Source: Lachnospiraceae bacterium (GTDB taxonomy: Bacteria; Bacillota; Clostridia; Lachnospirales; Lachnospiraceae). From it: DNA of 38,684 nucleotides. The DNA lies in NCBI GenBank assembly GCA_024692905.1, contig JAILLY010000125.1, positions 1 to 38,684 of the forward strand. Direction: 5' to 3'. The notes beneath the pieces were generated by a model. That model was not told the DNA's origin. It did no database searches and saw only the letters and a program-made list of their open reading frames with translations. Shown piece after piece: positions 1-7,274 of this stretch. The position numbers and the translations under genes are program-made. The stretch's first letter is position 1. Each line of letters opens with the position of its first letter.

Positions 1-246
1 ACAGGCTCAAAAATCAAAGATTTTTTCGCTGTCTTGGATCTGTCCAATACGTAAATTTGTAAAACATGTCTCTTCCATGCAAGCATGGGAGACCTGTTTT
101 AAAATTTCCGTGCTGTCCAGAATGGTCTCATGTTTTGAAATCTTTCAGGGATGGTTTATACTATTAGATTTTCAAGGTGCTTTGATCTGTCGGTTCAATA
201 ATTCTGAACACAGAGATTTACCGCCGTTTCTCGCGACAGCTTATAC
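1..246 (-). other. Untranslated leader running off the left edge, possible rRNA operon leader
   Basis: No credible gene lies here. The stretch is downstream of a strong minus-strand promoter (247-275), so it would be transcribed towards position 1 and out of the window. It carries a long imperfect hairpin (61-100) and, at 167-180 read on the minus strand, a GCACCTTGAAAA string resembling the boxA-like sequences near Firmicute rRNA genes. Short CTGTC/GACAG motifs recur. A strong promoter followed by a structured non-coding leader suggests an rRNA or other stable RNA operon just outside the window; this is inference because no mature rRNA is visible. Confidence 0.4.
61..100. terminator. Long imperfect hairpin in the left-edge leader
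   Basis: AAAACA and GTCTC arms pair with their complements around a GCATGG/CCATGC core, with one mismatch and a two-base bulge. T-runs flank the hairpin on either strand, so it could be a terminator or a leader-processing structure. Function is not decidable from sequence. Confidence 0.4.
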
Positions 247-275
247 ATAATATCATTGTGATTTTGCCTTGTCAA
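247..275 (-). promoter_or_regulatory. Strong sigma-A promoter reading towards the left edge
   Basis: On the minus strand: TTGACA at 275-270, a 17-base spacer, then TATTAT at 252-247. The -35 is a perfect consensus and the -10 differs at one position. Predicted transcription start is near 240. No gene follows within the window. Confidence 0.75.
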
Positions 276-330
276 TGCCTTTTTACCCTTTTTTTTATGC
301 AATTTTTCCTTTATTTAAATTGGCAAAAAT

Positions 331-354
331 GCTCCCACAATATCTTGTGGGAGC
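331..354 (-). terminator. Rho-independent terminator after the SGNH hydrolase
   Basis: Perfect 10-bp stem (GCTCCCACAA/TTGTGGGAGC) with a four-base loop, followed on the minus strand by ATTTTTG. It sits about 40 bases past the stop codon of the SGNH hydrolase and ends that operon. Confidence 0.85.
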
Positions 355-396
355 GCACTTATTTAACCACAATCTTTGTATGGATGTACTGCCTTG

Positions 397-1038
397 TCAA
401 AGCCTGCTTATATGTTCCGCGATGACCTTCCCCAGTTTCCTCTGATTCTCCGCATCCAGATGGCAGCCGTCCGAATCGCTTGCTTTAACATATTTAGAAG
501 CATCTATGAAGCTGCATCCATACATTTCGGCAAGCTGCTCGTACCATCCGGCAAGCTCCATGCTCAGTTTCCTTGAATTATCATATCCGAAGCTGTCCCC
601 AAGCCATGAATCCTTTATGGATCCGGCTATATGCGGAGGTGAGATGAGCACGACCTTGAATCCGTCCGAACACCTGAAACGGTCATAAGCCAGCACCTTC
701 TCAAGCATGATCTGCATTTCACCTGCTATATCCATGGCGGAGTAGGCAAACTTGCGCTTACAGTCATTCGATCCGAGCATTATTACCACAAAATCCAGAG
801 GACTGTGACTCTCAAGACACGGACCTATATATTTTAAACCGTTCTTCTCTCCCTCGGCGGGATCGTCCGAGGCGATAGTGCGGCCGTTCTGCCCTTCTTC
901 GATAACGGTATAGTCATCCCCCAGTATGCTCTGCATTACCATGGGCCATCTGCTGTCCTCGGGAAGTCTTGTACGTTTATCCGGATCGTATCCCCACGTT
1001 AATGAATCACCGAAACATAAAATCCTTTTCTTTGCCAT
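397..1038 (-). CDS. SGNH/GDSL-family hydrolase
   Basis: A 213-residue esterase/lipase-type enzyme of the SGNH fold. Visible family blocks are the nucleophile motif FGDSLTWG (Ser12), the block with Gly/Asn in GQNGRT, the GSND oxyanion block, and the C-terminal Asp/His pair in DGCHLD. There is no signal peptide, so a cytoplasmic enzyme acting on a small ester or acetylated substrate is likely; the substrate cannot be told. The reading frame extends to 1071, but the ATG at 1038 is preceded by AAGGAGA at good spacing and gives the usual N-terminus, so it is preferred. It follows the cation transporter by about 30 bases and probably shares its transcript. It is the last gene before a strong terminator. 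Confidence 0.85.
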   Translation of the reverse strand: MAKKRILCFGDSLTWGYDPDKRTRLPEDSRWPMVMQSILGDDYTVIEEGQNGRTIASDDPAEGEKNGLKYIGPCLESHSPLDFVVIMLGSNDCKRKFAYSAMDIAGEMQIMLEKVLAYDRFRCSDGFKVVLISPPHIAGSIKDSWLGDSFGYDNSRKLSMELAGWYEQLAEMYGCSFIDASKYVKASDSDGCHLDAENQRKLGKVIAEHISRL

Positions 1039-1067
1039 GATCTTCTCCTTATCTGTACATTTACTGT

Positions 1068-2177
1068 TCAATCTGCCACATCTATATCCGGTATTATCAG
1101 TATTTCATGATCGGGATAGAGCGCCGAGACTTCCTTATATAATGTATTTACGGCATCGATCCTGTCATGATCAAAACTGACTACCACATCAAAACGGATC
1201 GTCTTCTTTTCGATATCGGTGTAAAAACCATGCATCTGGAGCGCCCAGTCATGTGACAGGACCGTCTTGCTGACAGTGCTGCGTATCCTTGCCGCCTCAT
1301 CATCGGAAGTATTGAAAGAATATACGCCCACACCTGTAAGGATCACTCCGGTCTTTTGGTAAACATTCGCCTGGACCCTTCGCGTTATCCTGTCCACATC
1401 GTTCACGTTAAGGTTATCCGGAAGTTCAATATGGACCGTACCGTAATTCCTTCCGGGTCCGTAATTAAACAGAGTCACATCATAAGCTCCCATTACGGTT
1501 TCTTCTTCGCAGACAACCTTCTTAAGTTCCTTTGTCAGTTCCGCATCCTCACGCTTTCCTATTATATCATTGAATGTTTCGATCATCATCTCGATCCCGG
1601 CCTTAATGATAAAGGCTGCGATTATAACACCAACATAAGCCTCAAGCGATACTCCAGATACAAGGTAGATGACCGCCGAAGCCAGCACGGATGCGGAAAG
1701 GACGGCATCAAACAGCGCATCGGATCCCGAAGCTGTCAGCGCACCCGAATTTACCTTATTTCCCTGTCCCTTTACATACAGTCCCAAAAGCAGCTTTACG
1801 GCTATCGCCACGGATATTATTACTATAGAAACCGTGCTGTAATCGGCAGCTTCCGGTTTCATGATACCCTTCACCGACTCTACGAGTGCGGTCAGGCCCG
1901 CATAAAGAACAAGGGCGGAAACGATCATCGAACTGAGGTACTCGATCCTGCCGTATCCGAGAGGATGCTTCCTGTCAGGCTGCTTCGCACCGAGCTTTGC
2001 GCCGATTATCGTAACTACGGACGACAGCGCGTCCGACAGATTGTTGACCGCATCAAGTATAACGGCGATCGAGTTTGATATAAGCCCGACAAATGCCTTG
2101 AACACGACAAGCAGGATATTGACCGCGATACCGATGATACTTACTTTGACTATTGTTTTTTCCCTGTCTGCTAACAT
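1068..2177 (-). CDS. Cation diffusion facilitator (CDF) family transporter
   Basis: A 369-residue membrane protein with about six hydrophobic segments in the first 210 residues, then a cytosolic C-terminal domain as in metal/proton antiporters such as YiiP. The family segment HPLGYGRIEY is present at residues 71-80. The metal-site positions are unusual: where zinc transporters have [HD]xxxD in TM2 this protein has Asn45-x3-Asp49, and in TM5 it has Ala149-x3-Asp153 in place of HxxxD. The ion may therefore be Mn, Fe or something else, or site A may be altered. An AAAGGTAG sequence precedes the ATG. It lies 13 bases downstream of the CvpA gene in an apparent four-gene operon (DUF5711, cvpA, CDF, SGNH). 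Confidence 0.85.
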   Translation of the reverse strand: MLADREKTIVKVSIIGIAVNILLVVFKAFVGLISNSIAVILDAVNNLSDALSSVVTIIGAKLGAKQPDRKHPLGYGRIEYLSSMIVSALVLYAGLTALVESVKGIMKPEAADYSTVSIVIISVAIAVKLLLGLYVKGQGNKVNSGALTASGSDALFDAVLSASVLASAVIYLVSGVSLEAYVGVIIAAFIIKAGIEMMIETFNDIIGKREDAELTKELKKVVCEEETVMGAYDVTLFNYGPGRNYGTVHIELPDNLNVNDVDRITRRVQANVYQKTGVILTGVGVYSFNTSDDEAARIRSTVSKTVLSHDWALQMHGFYTDIEKKTIRFDVVVSFDHDRIDAVNTLYKEVSALYPDHEILIIPDIDVAD

Positions 2178-2190
2178 TTAATCTACCTTT

Positions 2191-2904
2191 TCATTTTGAG
2201 ATGAACCTGAACAGAAAGTTATTATTAAACAGAAATTTTAGGAATTCCGAATCCTGAACATATTCAAGAAGCCTGCTGCCGGCGCTGTTTCCGAGAAACA
2301 TGATGATGACAAAAAAGAATATCCATACGATGATCAGGGCCTGTGCCGCGCCTACCGCCGCACCGAGAAGCCTGTTTATACCTTTGATGACCGGTATCTT
2401 TGCTATCAGGTCGGATGACTTTATGATCATCCACAAGGCTGCCGACAATGCGATGTATACACCGACGAACGATCCAGCATTTATGATCAGCTTAGCGGCA
2501 TAAACCGAGATATAATCCCTGATGACCACCAAAAGCATCGCCTGATACATTTCAGATGCGCTCTTCTCTATAAGATCATTCTTCAGTATATCCGGTATGT
2601 TCAGGTCATCAAGAAATGACTGTCCGCTTGGCTCCGTATCAGGGCTTTGTACCTCCCCGGCATTATCACCGATCCCCGAACGGTCAAGGAATACATCCAT
2701 CACCTTCTGCCGGGTGTTGCCGTAAACATCCGTATTGTCGATGATAAACCTGCTGACCCGTGGAGATATCAATGTCACGGCAATGATTATCACTATCGTG
2801 CCGACAAATGAAATGACTATCTTAAGAAATCCCCTGCGCCATCCGGAAAATATAAAAACCGCAAACAGCAGGATCACAGCCGCCTGCACCAGGTTTATTT
2901 CCAT
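2191..2904 (-). CDS. CvpA family membrane protein
   Basis: A 237-residue protein with four predicted membrane segments: two close together at the N-terminus (about residues 5-22 and 27-46) and two in the second half (about 135-165 and 185-215). A polar loop of some 80 residues separates the halves. This is the CvpA/colicin V production protein architecture; the molecular role of the family is not settled. Its ATG overlaps the TAA of the upstream DUF5711 gene by one base (TAATG), indicating translational coupling. It has no obvious independent ribosome binding site, consistent with coupling. Confidence 0.8.
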   Translation of the reverse strand: MEINLVQAAVILLFAVFIFSGWRRGFLKIVISFVGTIVIIIAVTLISPRVSRFIIDNTDVYGNTRQKVMDVFLDRSGIGDNAGEVQSPDTEPSGQSFLDDLNIPDILKNDLIEKSASEMYQAMLLVVIRDYISVYAAKLIINAGSFVGVYIALSAALWMIIKSSDLIAKIPVIKGINRLLGAAVGAAQALIIVWIFFFVIIMFLGNSAGSRLLEYVQDSEFLKFLFNNNFLFRFISK

Positions 2905-4094
2905 TATTTTAACTGTATCTCCTCTGTTTTCGTTCCCGATACAAGCAGGTATCTCGTTACCGAGTCGGTGGGAACCAGTTCAACTATGCTTTCCTTGAAC
3001 CTTCCGCTGAATTTCTCGATACCCTTCTGATTATATATGACACATTCATCATTATTATATATGATCACCATGTCTTTGTTGAAGATTATATCCTTGTAAT
3101 TAAGGGCAAAATCCCTTGTAAACACTATGTTTCCGGACGTATTGTAAACATCCAGATGATAAGGTTCGTCGCCCTTTCCGCCTGCATAAACAAGACCTAT
3201 ATAATTTTCACTGTTAAATACGCTCTTTATCTCATCCGTGATCTCGGTCTCAAAAACGTTCTCCGGCTTCTGCCCGCCCTTAAATATCTCAAAGCGGTTA
3301 TCACCGACCGCAAACGAGGTATTGTCATTCATGAAATTGACATACGATACTATCGTATCGTCAAAGTTATATCCGGCAACCAGGTTATCTATCTCATTCT
3401 GGCCGACATTTCCGAAATTATAATAAGCTATCGATGATGTAAGGGAACCGCCGTTGACTAACAGATAAGAAACGCACAGCATGATCCCGTCGTTTGATAT
3501 CGAGATCGCAACGGGATATCCGCTCTTATCCATGGTTGTCCTGTCGTTTGCTATATTTTGTCCTTCCTTATTATATAGCTTTACCCAGGTGACATCCCCT
3601 TCCTCAAGGATCACGGCAACATTTCCCGTACCGGAAACGCACAGGTTCTGTATCGGCAGCGTGGTGTCTATCTCACCCTGCTTGCCTTCGCTGTTTAGCA
3701 CGTAGATCTTGCTCTTCTTGTAATCGCCTACCGCAACATAGTCCTTACAAACGTCGACTATCGGGTTCTGCATCTCGAAGGTCTGGTTCCACAGCATTTT
3801 GTTGTCTATGCTGAATGCCGCTATCCCGTCCGTACTGTATCTTAATATGTTATTGTTGAACTTAAGGTATGATGCTGTGGTAGCCTCTTCGTATTCCATC
3901 GTCCTAAGTACGGTATAATCCGTATATATCATGTTCTTGTAATTGTTATACATGATAAGGCCGACAACACATACGGCTATGAGGACCGCGAGAACCCTGT
4001 AAAGGATGAGCCTCCTGTGCCTGCTTAACTTGGCACGGAACTCCACCTGGTCATCATCATATTTATCCTTGAAATAGTTGTTTATTTTGGACAT
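2904..4094 (-). CDS. DUF5711 family membrane-anchored protein
   Basis: A 396-residue protein: about 28 basic cytoplasmic residues, one membrane helix (roughly residues 29-50), then a large extracytoplasmic region with repeated short beta-type strands reminiscent of a propeller (phrases such as KSGYPVAISIS and YNFDDTIVSYVNF recur in DUF5711 proteins of Lachnospiraceae). Function is unknown; it probably acts at the outer face of the membrane. It heads the operon with cvpA, the CDF transporter and the SGNH hydrolase. The ATG has no Shine-Dalgarno sequence; a promoter (4101-4129) puts the transcription start at or next to the ATG, so the mRNA is probably leaderless. Confidence 0.8.
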   Translation of the reverse strand: MSKINNYFKDKYDDDQVEFRAKLSRHRRLILYRVLAVLIAVCVVGLIMYNNYKNMIYTDYTVLRTMEYEEATTASYLKFNNNILRYSTDGIAAFSIDNKMLWNQTFEMQNPIVDVCKDYVAVGDYKKSKIYVLNSEGKQGEIDTTLPIQNLCVSGTGNVAVILEEGDVTWVKLYNKEGQNIANDRTTMDKSGYPVAISISNDGIMLCVSYLLVNGGSLTSSIAYYNFGNVGQNEIDNLVAGYNFDDTIVSYVNFMNDNTSFAVGDNRFEIFKGGQKPENVFETEITDEIKSVFNSENYIGLVYAGGKGDEPYHLDVYNTSGNIVFTRDFALNYKDIIFNKDMVIIYNNDECVIYNQKGIEKFSGRFKESIVELVPTDSVTRYLLVSGTKTEEIQLK

Positions 4095-4100
4095 AAGTAG

Positions 4101-4129
4101 ATACTAACACAAATGAACCGGATTGTAAA
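4101..4129 (-). promoter_or_regulatory. Promoter of the DUF5711 operon, leaderless geometry
   Basis: Minus strand: TTTACA (4129-4124), 17-base spacer, TAGTAT (4106-4101), then only six bases to the ATG at 4094. The expected start point coincides with the first base of the start codon, and no Shine-Dalgarno sequence exists between -10 and ATG. Confidence 0.6.
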
Positions 4130-4151
4130 AACCCGTATCTTATAGTAAACT
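4123..4151 (+). promoter_or_regulatory. Candidate promoter of the small gene at 4208
   Basis: TTGTAA (4123-4128), 17-base spacer, TAAACT (4146-4151). Its -35 overlaps that of the opposing DUF5711 promoter, so the two would compete. A TATAGT/ACTATA palindrome (4141-4154) overlaps the -10. The boxes are moderate matches. Confidence 0.4.
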
Positions 4152-4207
4152 ATACAGTATAAAAGTTTCTAAAACTCCTGATTTTATCATGTTTGAAAGG
4201 TCATCGG

Positions 4208-4456
4208 ATGAAACAGATGAACATGTTGGTTTCCGGACTCGTGGGAACCGGTGAACATAAGAGGATATGTGTATACTTCAGTGATAAAGACAGATACGCG
4301 GAAGGTTCGATCCCTGACTGCAAGATAACCTCAAACAAGGGATTCAGCAACGAAGAACTTAAAGAGATCGAAGAATACCTTTCGGAAAACAGGGACCATA
4401 TAATAGAAGAATCAAAAAAGGTAAACCCGATGAAGTCATTTCTCGGGAAGAAATAA
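4208..4456 (+). CDS. Small hypothetical protein
   Basis: An 82-residue soluble protein that I do not recognise. It begins with a short hydrophobic patch (MLVSGLVGTG), continues with a predicted beta-type segment (KRICVYFSDKD...AEGSIPDCKI), then an acidic helix (about residues 50-70), and ends KSFLGKK. The frame can be extended to a TTG at 4193, but the ATG at 4208 has GAAAGG seven bases upstream and is preferred. Cys residues at about 24 and 41 are not arranged as a metal site. It is monocistronic with its own terminator; no partner is suggested by context. Confidence 0.7.
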   Translation: MKQMNMLVSGLVGTGEHKRICVYFSDKDRYAEGSIPDCKITSNKGFSNEELKEIEEYLSENRDHIIEESKKVNPMKSFLGKK

Positions 4457-4459
4457 GAC

Positions 4460-4490
4460 AACCCATCCAATTATATTGAGTGGGTTTTTC
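4460..4490 (+). terminator. Terminator after the small hypothetical gene
   Basis: Inverted repeat AACCCA/TGGGTT with a 15-base loop running into TTTTTC directly after the stop codon at 4456. The stem is short, so strength is moderate. Confidence 0.55.
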
Positions 4491-4507
4491 TGCCTTTTGG
4501 GGACGTT

Positions 4508-5326
4508 ATGAAGATCAGATCAGATAACCTGGATCCGGCTCTTATCGCCGGCAGCGGCCAGTGTTTCCGATGGAACAGGACTCAGGATGACAAATATGAG
4601 CTTATTGCCTTCGGAAGATACCTGACCCTTAAAAAGCAGGGCGATGAGCTCGAACTGTCCTGCAGTCCCGGAGAATGGGATGATATCTGGGCCGATTATC
4701 TGGATTCCGGCACGGACTATGCCGGGATAGGCCGGCTCATAAACAACTCTCACGATGAGTATCTTAAGAAAGCCTATAAAATGGGAAGCGGGATAAGGAT
4801 ACTTAAGCAGGATCTCTGGGAAACAGTCATCTCATTCATGATATCGCAGAATAACAACATAAAACGGATACGAAACAGCATAGAAGCCATATGCGTGAAG
4901 GCCGCAGTACCGCTTAAGAATGATTGTCCGGAAGGAAAATATGCTTTTCCCGGACCTTATGATGTAGATACGGACTTTTTCAACGATAAAAGCCTCGGGC
5001 TCGGATACAGGGAAGATTATTTATCCGGAATGTATGAATATGCACGTTTGCATGAGGATTTCCCCGACAGGCTTAAATCGATGGATCACGAAGACGCCTT
5101 CCGTGAACTTAAGTCCTTTAAGGGAATAGGAGATAAAGTCGCCAACTGCATATGTCTTTTCGGACTCCATCATATTGATGCCTTTCCGGTCGATACCCAC
5201 ATAAGGCAGATACTTGAAACTTATTATCCGGACGGGTTTGACCTTGAAAGATACAAAGGTTTTAACGGTATCATCCAGCAGTATATGTTCAATTACAAAC
5301 TGAATTCTCCGTCGGAGCCAAAATAA
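4508..5326 (+). CDS. ogg: OGG1-type 8-oxoguanine DNA glycosylase/AP lyase
   Basis: A 272-residue base-excision repair enzyme that removes 8-oxoguanine from DNA and nicks at the abasic site. Family marks: SGQCFRW near residue 16, SQNNNIKRI at 113-121 (SNNNIARI in the human enzyme), and the helix-hairpin-helix FKGIGDKVANCICLFGL containing catalytic Lys210, followed 19 residues later by the essential Asp229 in PVDTH. That Lys-Asp spacing equals the human OGG1 spacing (249/268). The N-terminal TBP-like domain spans roughly residues 1-105. GGGGAC precedes the ATG. It is convergent with the transketolase pair across a shared palindrome. Confidence 0.9.
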   Translation: MKIRSDNLDPALIAGSGQCFRWNRTQDDKYELIAFGRYLTLKKQGDELELSCSPGEWDDIWADYLDSGTDYAGIGRLINNSHDEYLKKAYKMGSGIRILKQDLWETVISFMISQNNNIKRIRNSIEAICVKAAVPLKNDCPEGKYAFPGPYDVDTDFFNDKSLGLGYREDYLSGMYEYARLHEDFPDRLKSMDHEDAFRELKSFKGIGDKVANCICLFGLHHIDAFPVDTHIRQILETYYPDGFDLERYKGFNGIIQQYMFNYKLNSPSEPK

Positions 5327-5330
5327 AAAA

Positions 5331-5350
5331 GGGAGCGGATATCCGCTCCC
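5331..5350 (-). terminator. Palindromic terminator between ogg and the transketolase genes
   Basis: A perfect 20-base palindrome (GGGAGCGGAT and its complement). On the minus strand it is followed by a T-rich tract (TTTTTTATTTT), so it mainly ends the transketolase transcript; on the plus strand the T-run is weak. Confidence 0.8.
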
Positions 5351-5371
5351 TTACTTATCGGTATTTCTTTC

Positions 5372-6313
5372 CTATTTAAGGAATTCCTTTATCTGGTTAT
5401 AGATGCCTTCCGCATCAAGCTGGTATTTGTGGATGAGTGCAGAAGCCGAGCCCGACTCGCCGAATACATCATACATACCTATCCTCTTGACCGGAGTAGG
5501 ACAATTCTCGCTTAAGCAGTCACATACCGCAGATCCCAGACCTCCGATGACCGAATGCTCCTCAGCCGTTACGACCTTGCCGGTCTTCTTCGCTGATTTA
5601 ATTATAAGTTCCTCATCAAGAGGCTTGATCGTATGGATATTGATGACTTCGGCATCGATGCCGTCATTTGCGAGCATCTTAGCCGCTTCCATTGATTCGG
5701 GAACCGTAAGGCCGGTAGCGACTATCGTAAGATCCTTGCCTTCCTTGAGCACGATACCCTTGCCCATCTCAAACTTATATGTAGCTTCATCATTGAATAC
5801 GGGAACCGCAGCACGTCCGAACCTTAAATAAACGGGGCCAACATACTCATATGCTGCCTTAACAGCTGCCCTTGCTTCAACATCATCAGCAGGATTAATT
5901 ATCACCATGCCGGGAATAGTCCTCATAAGAGCGATATCCTCGTTACACTGATGGGACGCACCGTCCTCACCTACCGAGATACCTGCATGAGTGGCACCTA
6001 TCTTTACATTAAGATGGGGATATCCGATGCTGTTGCGGACCTGCTCAAACGCACGTCCTGCCGAAAACATCGCAAATGATGAGCAGAAAGGAACCTTGCC
6101 CGTGGTTGCTATACCTGCGGCAATACCGGTCATGTTTGACTCTGCTATACCCACATTTATATGCTTATCCGGATGAGCCTTTTTAAATACACCGGTCTTG
6201 GTTGCTGCAGCAAGATCCGCCGTCAGAACAACAAGATCGTCATGCTCATTTCCGAGTTCCACCAAAGCATTACCGTAACTCTCTCTGGTTGCTATCTTCT
6301 TTACTTCTGACAT
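5372..6313 (-). CDS. Transketolase, C-terminal subunit
   Basis: A 313-residue protein matching the pyrimidine-binding and C-terminal domains of transketolase, which moves two-carbon units between sugar phosphates in the non-oxidative pentose phosphate pathway. The segments FSAGRAFEQVRNSIGYP, GATHAGISVGEDGASHQ and YLRFGR are characteristic; the Glu needed to activate thiamine diphosphate is expected in the first half. It overlaps the N-terminal subunit gene by 13 bases, so the halves are co-translated and form one enzyme. Split transketolases are common in Clostridia and archaea. 1-Deoxyxylulose-5-phosphate synthase is related but is a single larger protein, so it is less likely. Confidence 0.9.
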   Translation of the reverse strand: MSEVKKIATRESYGNALVELGNEHDDLVVLTADLAAATKTGVFKKAHPDKHINVGIAESNMTGIAAGIATTGKVPFCSSFAMFSAGRAFEQVRNSIGYPHLNVKIGATHAGISVGEDGASHQCNEDIALMRTIPGMVIINPADDVEARAAVKAAYEYVGPVYLRFGRAAVPVFNDEATYKFEMGKGIVLKEGKDLTIVATGLTVPESMEAAKMLANDGIDAEVINIHTIKPLDEELIIKSAKKTGKVVTAEEHSVIGGLGSAVCDCLSENCPTPVKRIGMYDVFGESGSASALIHKYQLDAEGIYNQIKEFLK

Positions 6314-7137
6314 AATGCTTCACCTACTTTCTCAAGATCCGCCATTGCGGTAGCATACTGCTCATCATTGGGAGCCGTTCCATGCCATGCCACATTATTC
6401 TCCATGAAGGATACGCCCTTACCCTTGATACTCTTGGCGATTATGGCGGTAGGCATGCCCTTCGTCTCCTTGGCTTCCTTAAAGGCTGCCGCGATCGAGT
6501 CAAAGTCATGCGCGTCGCATTTTACAACATGGAAGTTAAATGCCTTGAACTTCTCGTCTATGGGATACGGATCACAGACTTCGGTAACGGGACCGTCGAT
6601 CTGAAGGTTATTATTATCAACTATCACGACAAGATTATCGAGCTTCTTGAAGCCTGCGAACATGGCAGCTTCCCAGACCTGGCCCTCGGCTATCTCACCG
6701 TCTCCTAAAAGGGTGTATACCCTGAAAGCTTCGCCGTACATCTTGGCTGAAAGAGCCATTCCGACCGCAACCGATATTCCCTGGCCGAGTGAGCCGCTGC
6801 TCATGTCAACACCGGGAGTATGCTGCATACAGGGATGACCCTGAAGATGTGATCCGAGTTTACGCAGGGTGAGGAGCTCCTCAACGGGGAAGTATCCCCT
6901 CTGTGCCAGCGTTGAATAAAGAGCCGGTGCGCAGTGACCCTTGGATAATACAAAGCGGTCCCTGTCCTTCTTATCGGGATCCGAAGGATCGATGTTCATC
7001 TCTTCGAAATACAGATAAGTCATGATATCCGCACAAGATAATGATCCGCCCGGATGTCCGGCCTTGGCTGCATGAACAGACGAAACGATACCCTTACGGA
7101 TCTCATTCGCAGTCTTTTGTAATTTAAGCTTGTCCAT
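6301..7137 (-). CDS. Transketolase, N-terminal subunit
   Basis: A 278-residue thiamine diphosphate-binding half of transketolase. It shows GHPGGSLSCADI, SKGHCAPALYSTLA, and the cofactor motif GDGEIAEGQVWEA...NNLQIDG (GDG followed about 30 residues later by the NN pair) which binds Mg and the diphosphate. AAAGGA lies about eight bases before the ATG. It is the first gene of a two-gene unit with the C-terminal subunit. The split means that each polypeptide alone is inactive; the active site forms at their interface. Confidence 0.9.
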   Translation of the reverse strand: MDKLKLQKTANEIRKGIVSSVHAAKAGHPGGSLSCADIMTYLYFEEMNIDPSDPDKKDRDRFVLSKGHCAPALYSTLAQRGYFPVEELLTLRKLGSHLQGHPCMQHTPGVDMSSGSLGQGISVAVGMALSAKMYGEAFRVYTLLGDGEIAEGQVWEAAMFAGFKKLDNLVVIVDNNNLQIDGPVTEVCDPYPIDEKFKAFNFHVVKCDAHDFDSIAAAFKEAKETKGMPTAIIAKSIKGKGVSFMENNVAWHGTAPNDEQYATAMADLEKVGEALCQK

Positions 7138-7210
7138 GATAGTCGTCCTTTCTGAATGATTTTCTTTATTTTGTATCCGGAATATGCTTAAATATCCCGA
7201 ATATCACAAA

Positions 7211-7236
7211 TACAGCATCCCCGAAGGAATGCTGTA
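7211..7236 (-). terminator. Hairpin after glmS
   Basis: TACAGCAT and its complement pair around a CC/GG and GAAG loop. It lies 39 bases past the glmS stop codon; the following tract (ATTTGTGA on the minus strand) is T-poor, so termination may be partial, allowing some read-through into the transketolase genes. Confidence 0.55.
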
Positions 7237-7274
7237 TAAGTATATCATAATCGTAATTTCGTTTCAATGGTGAC

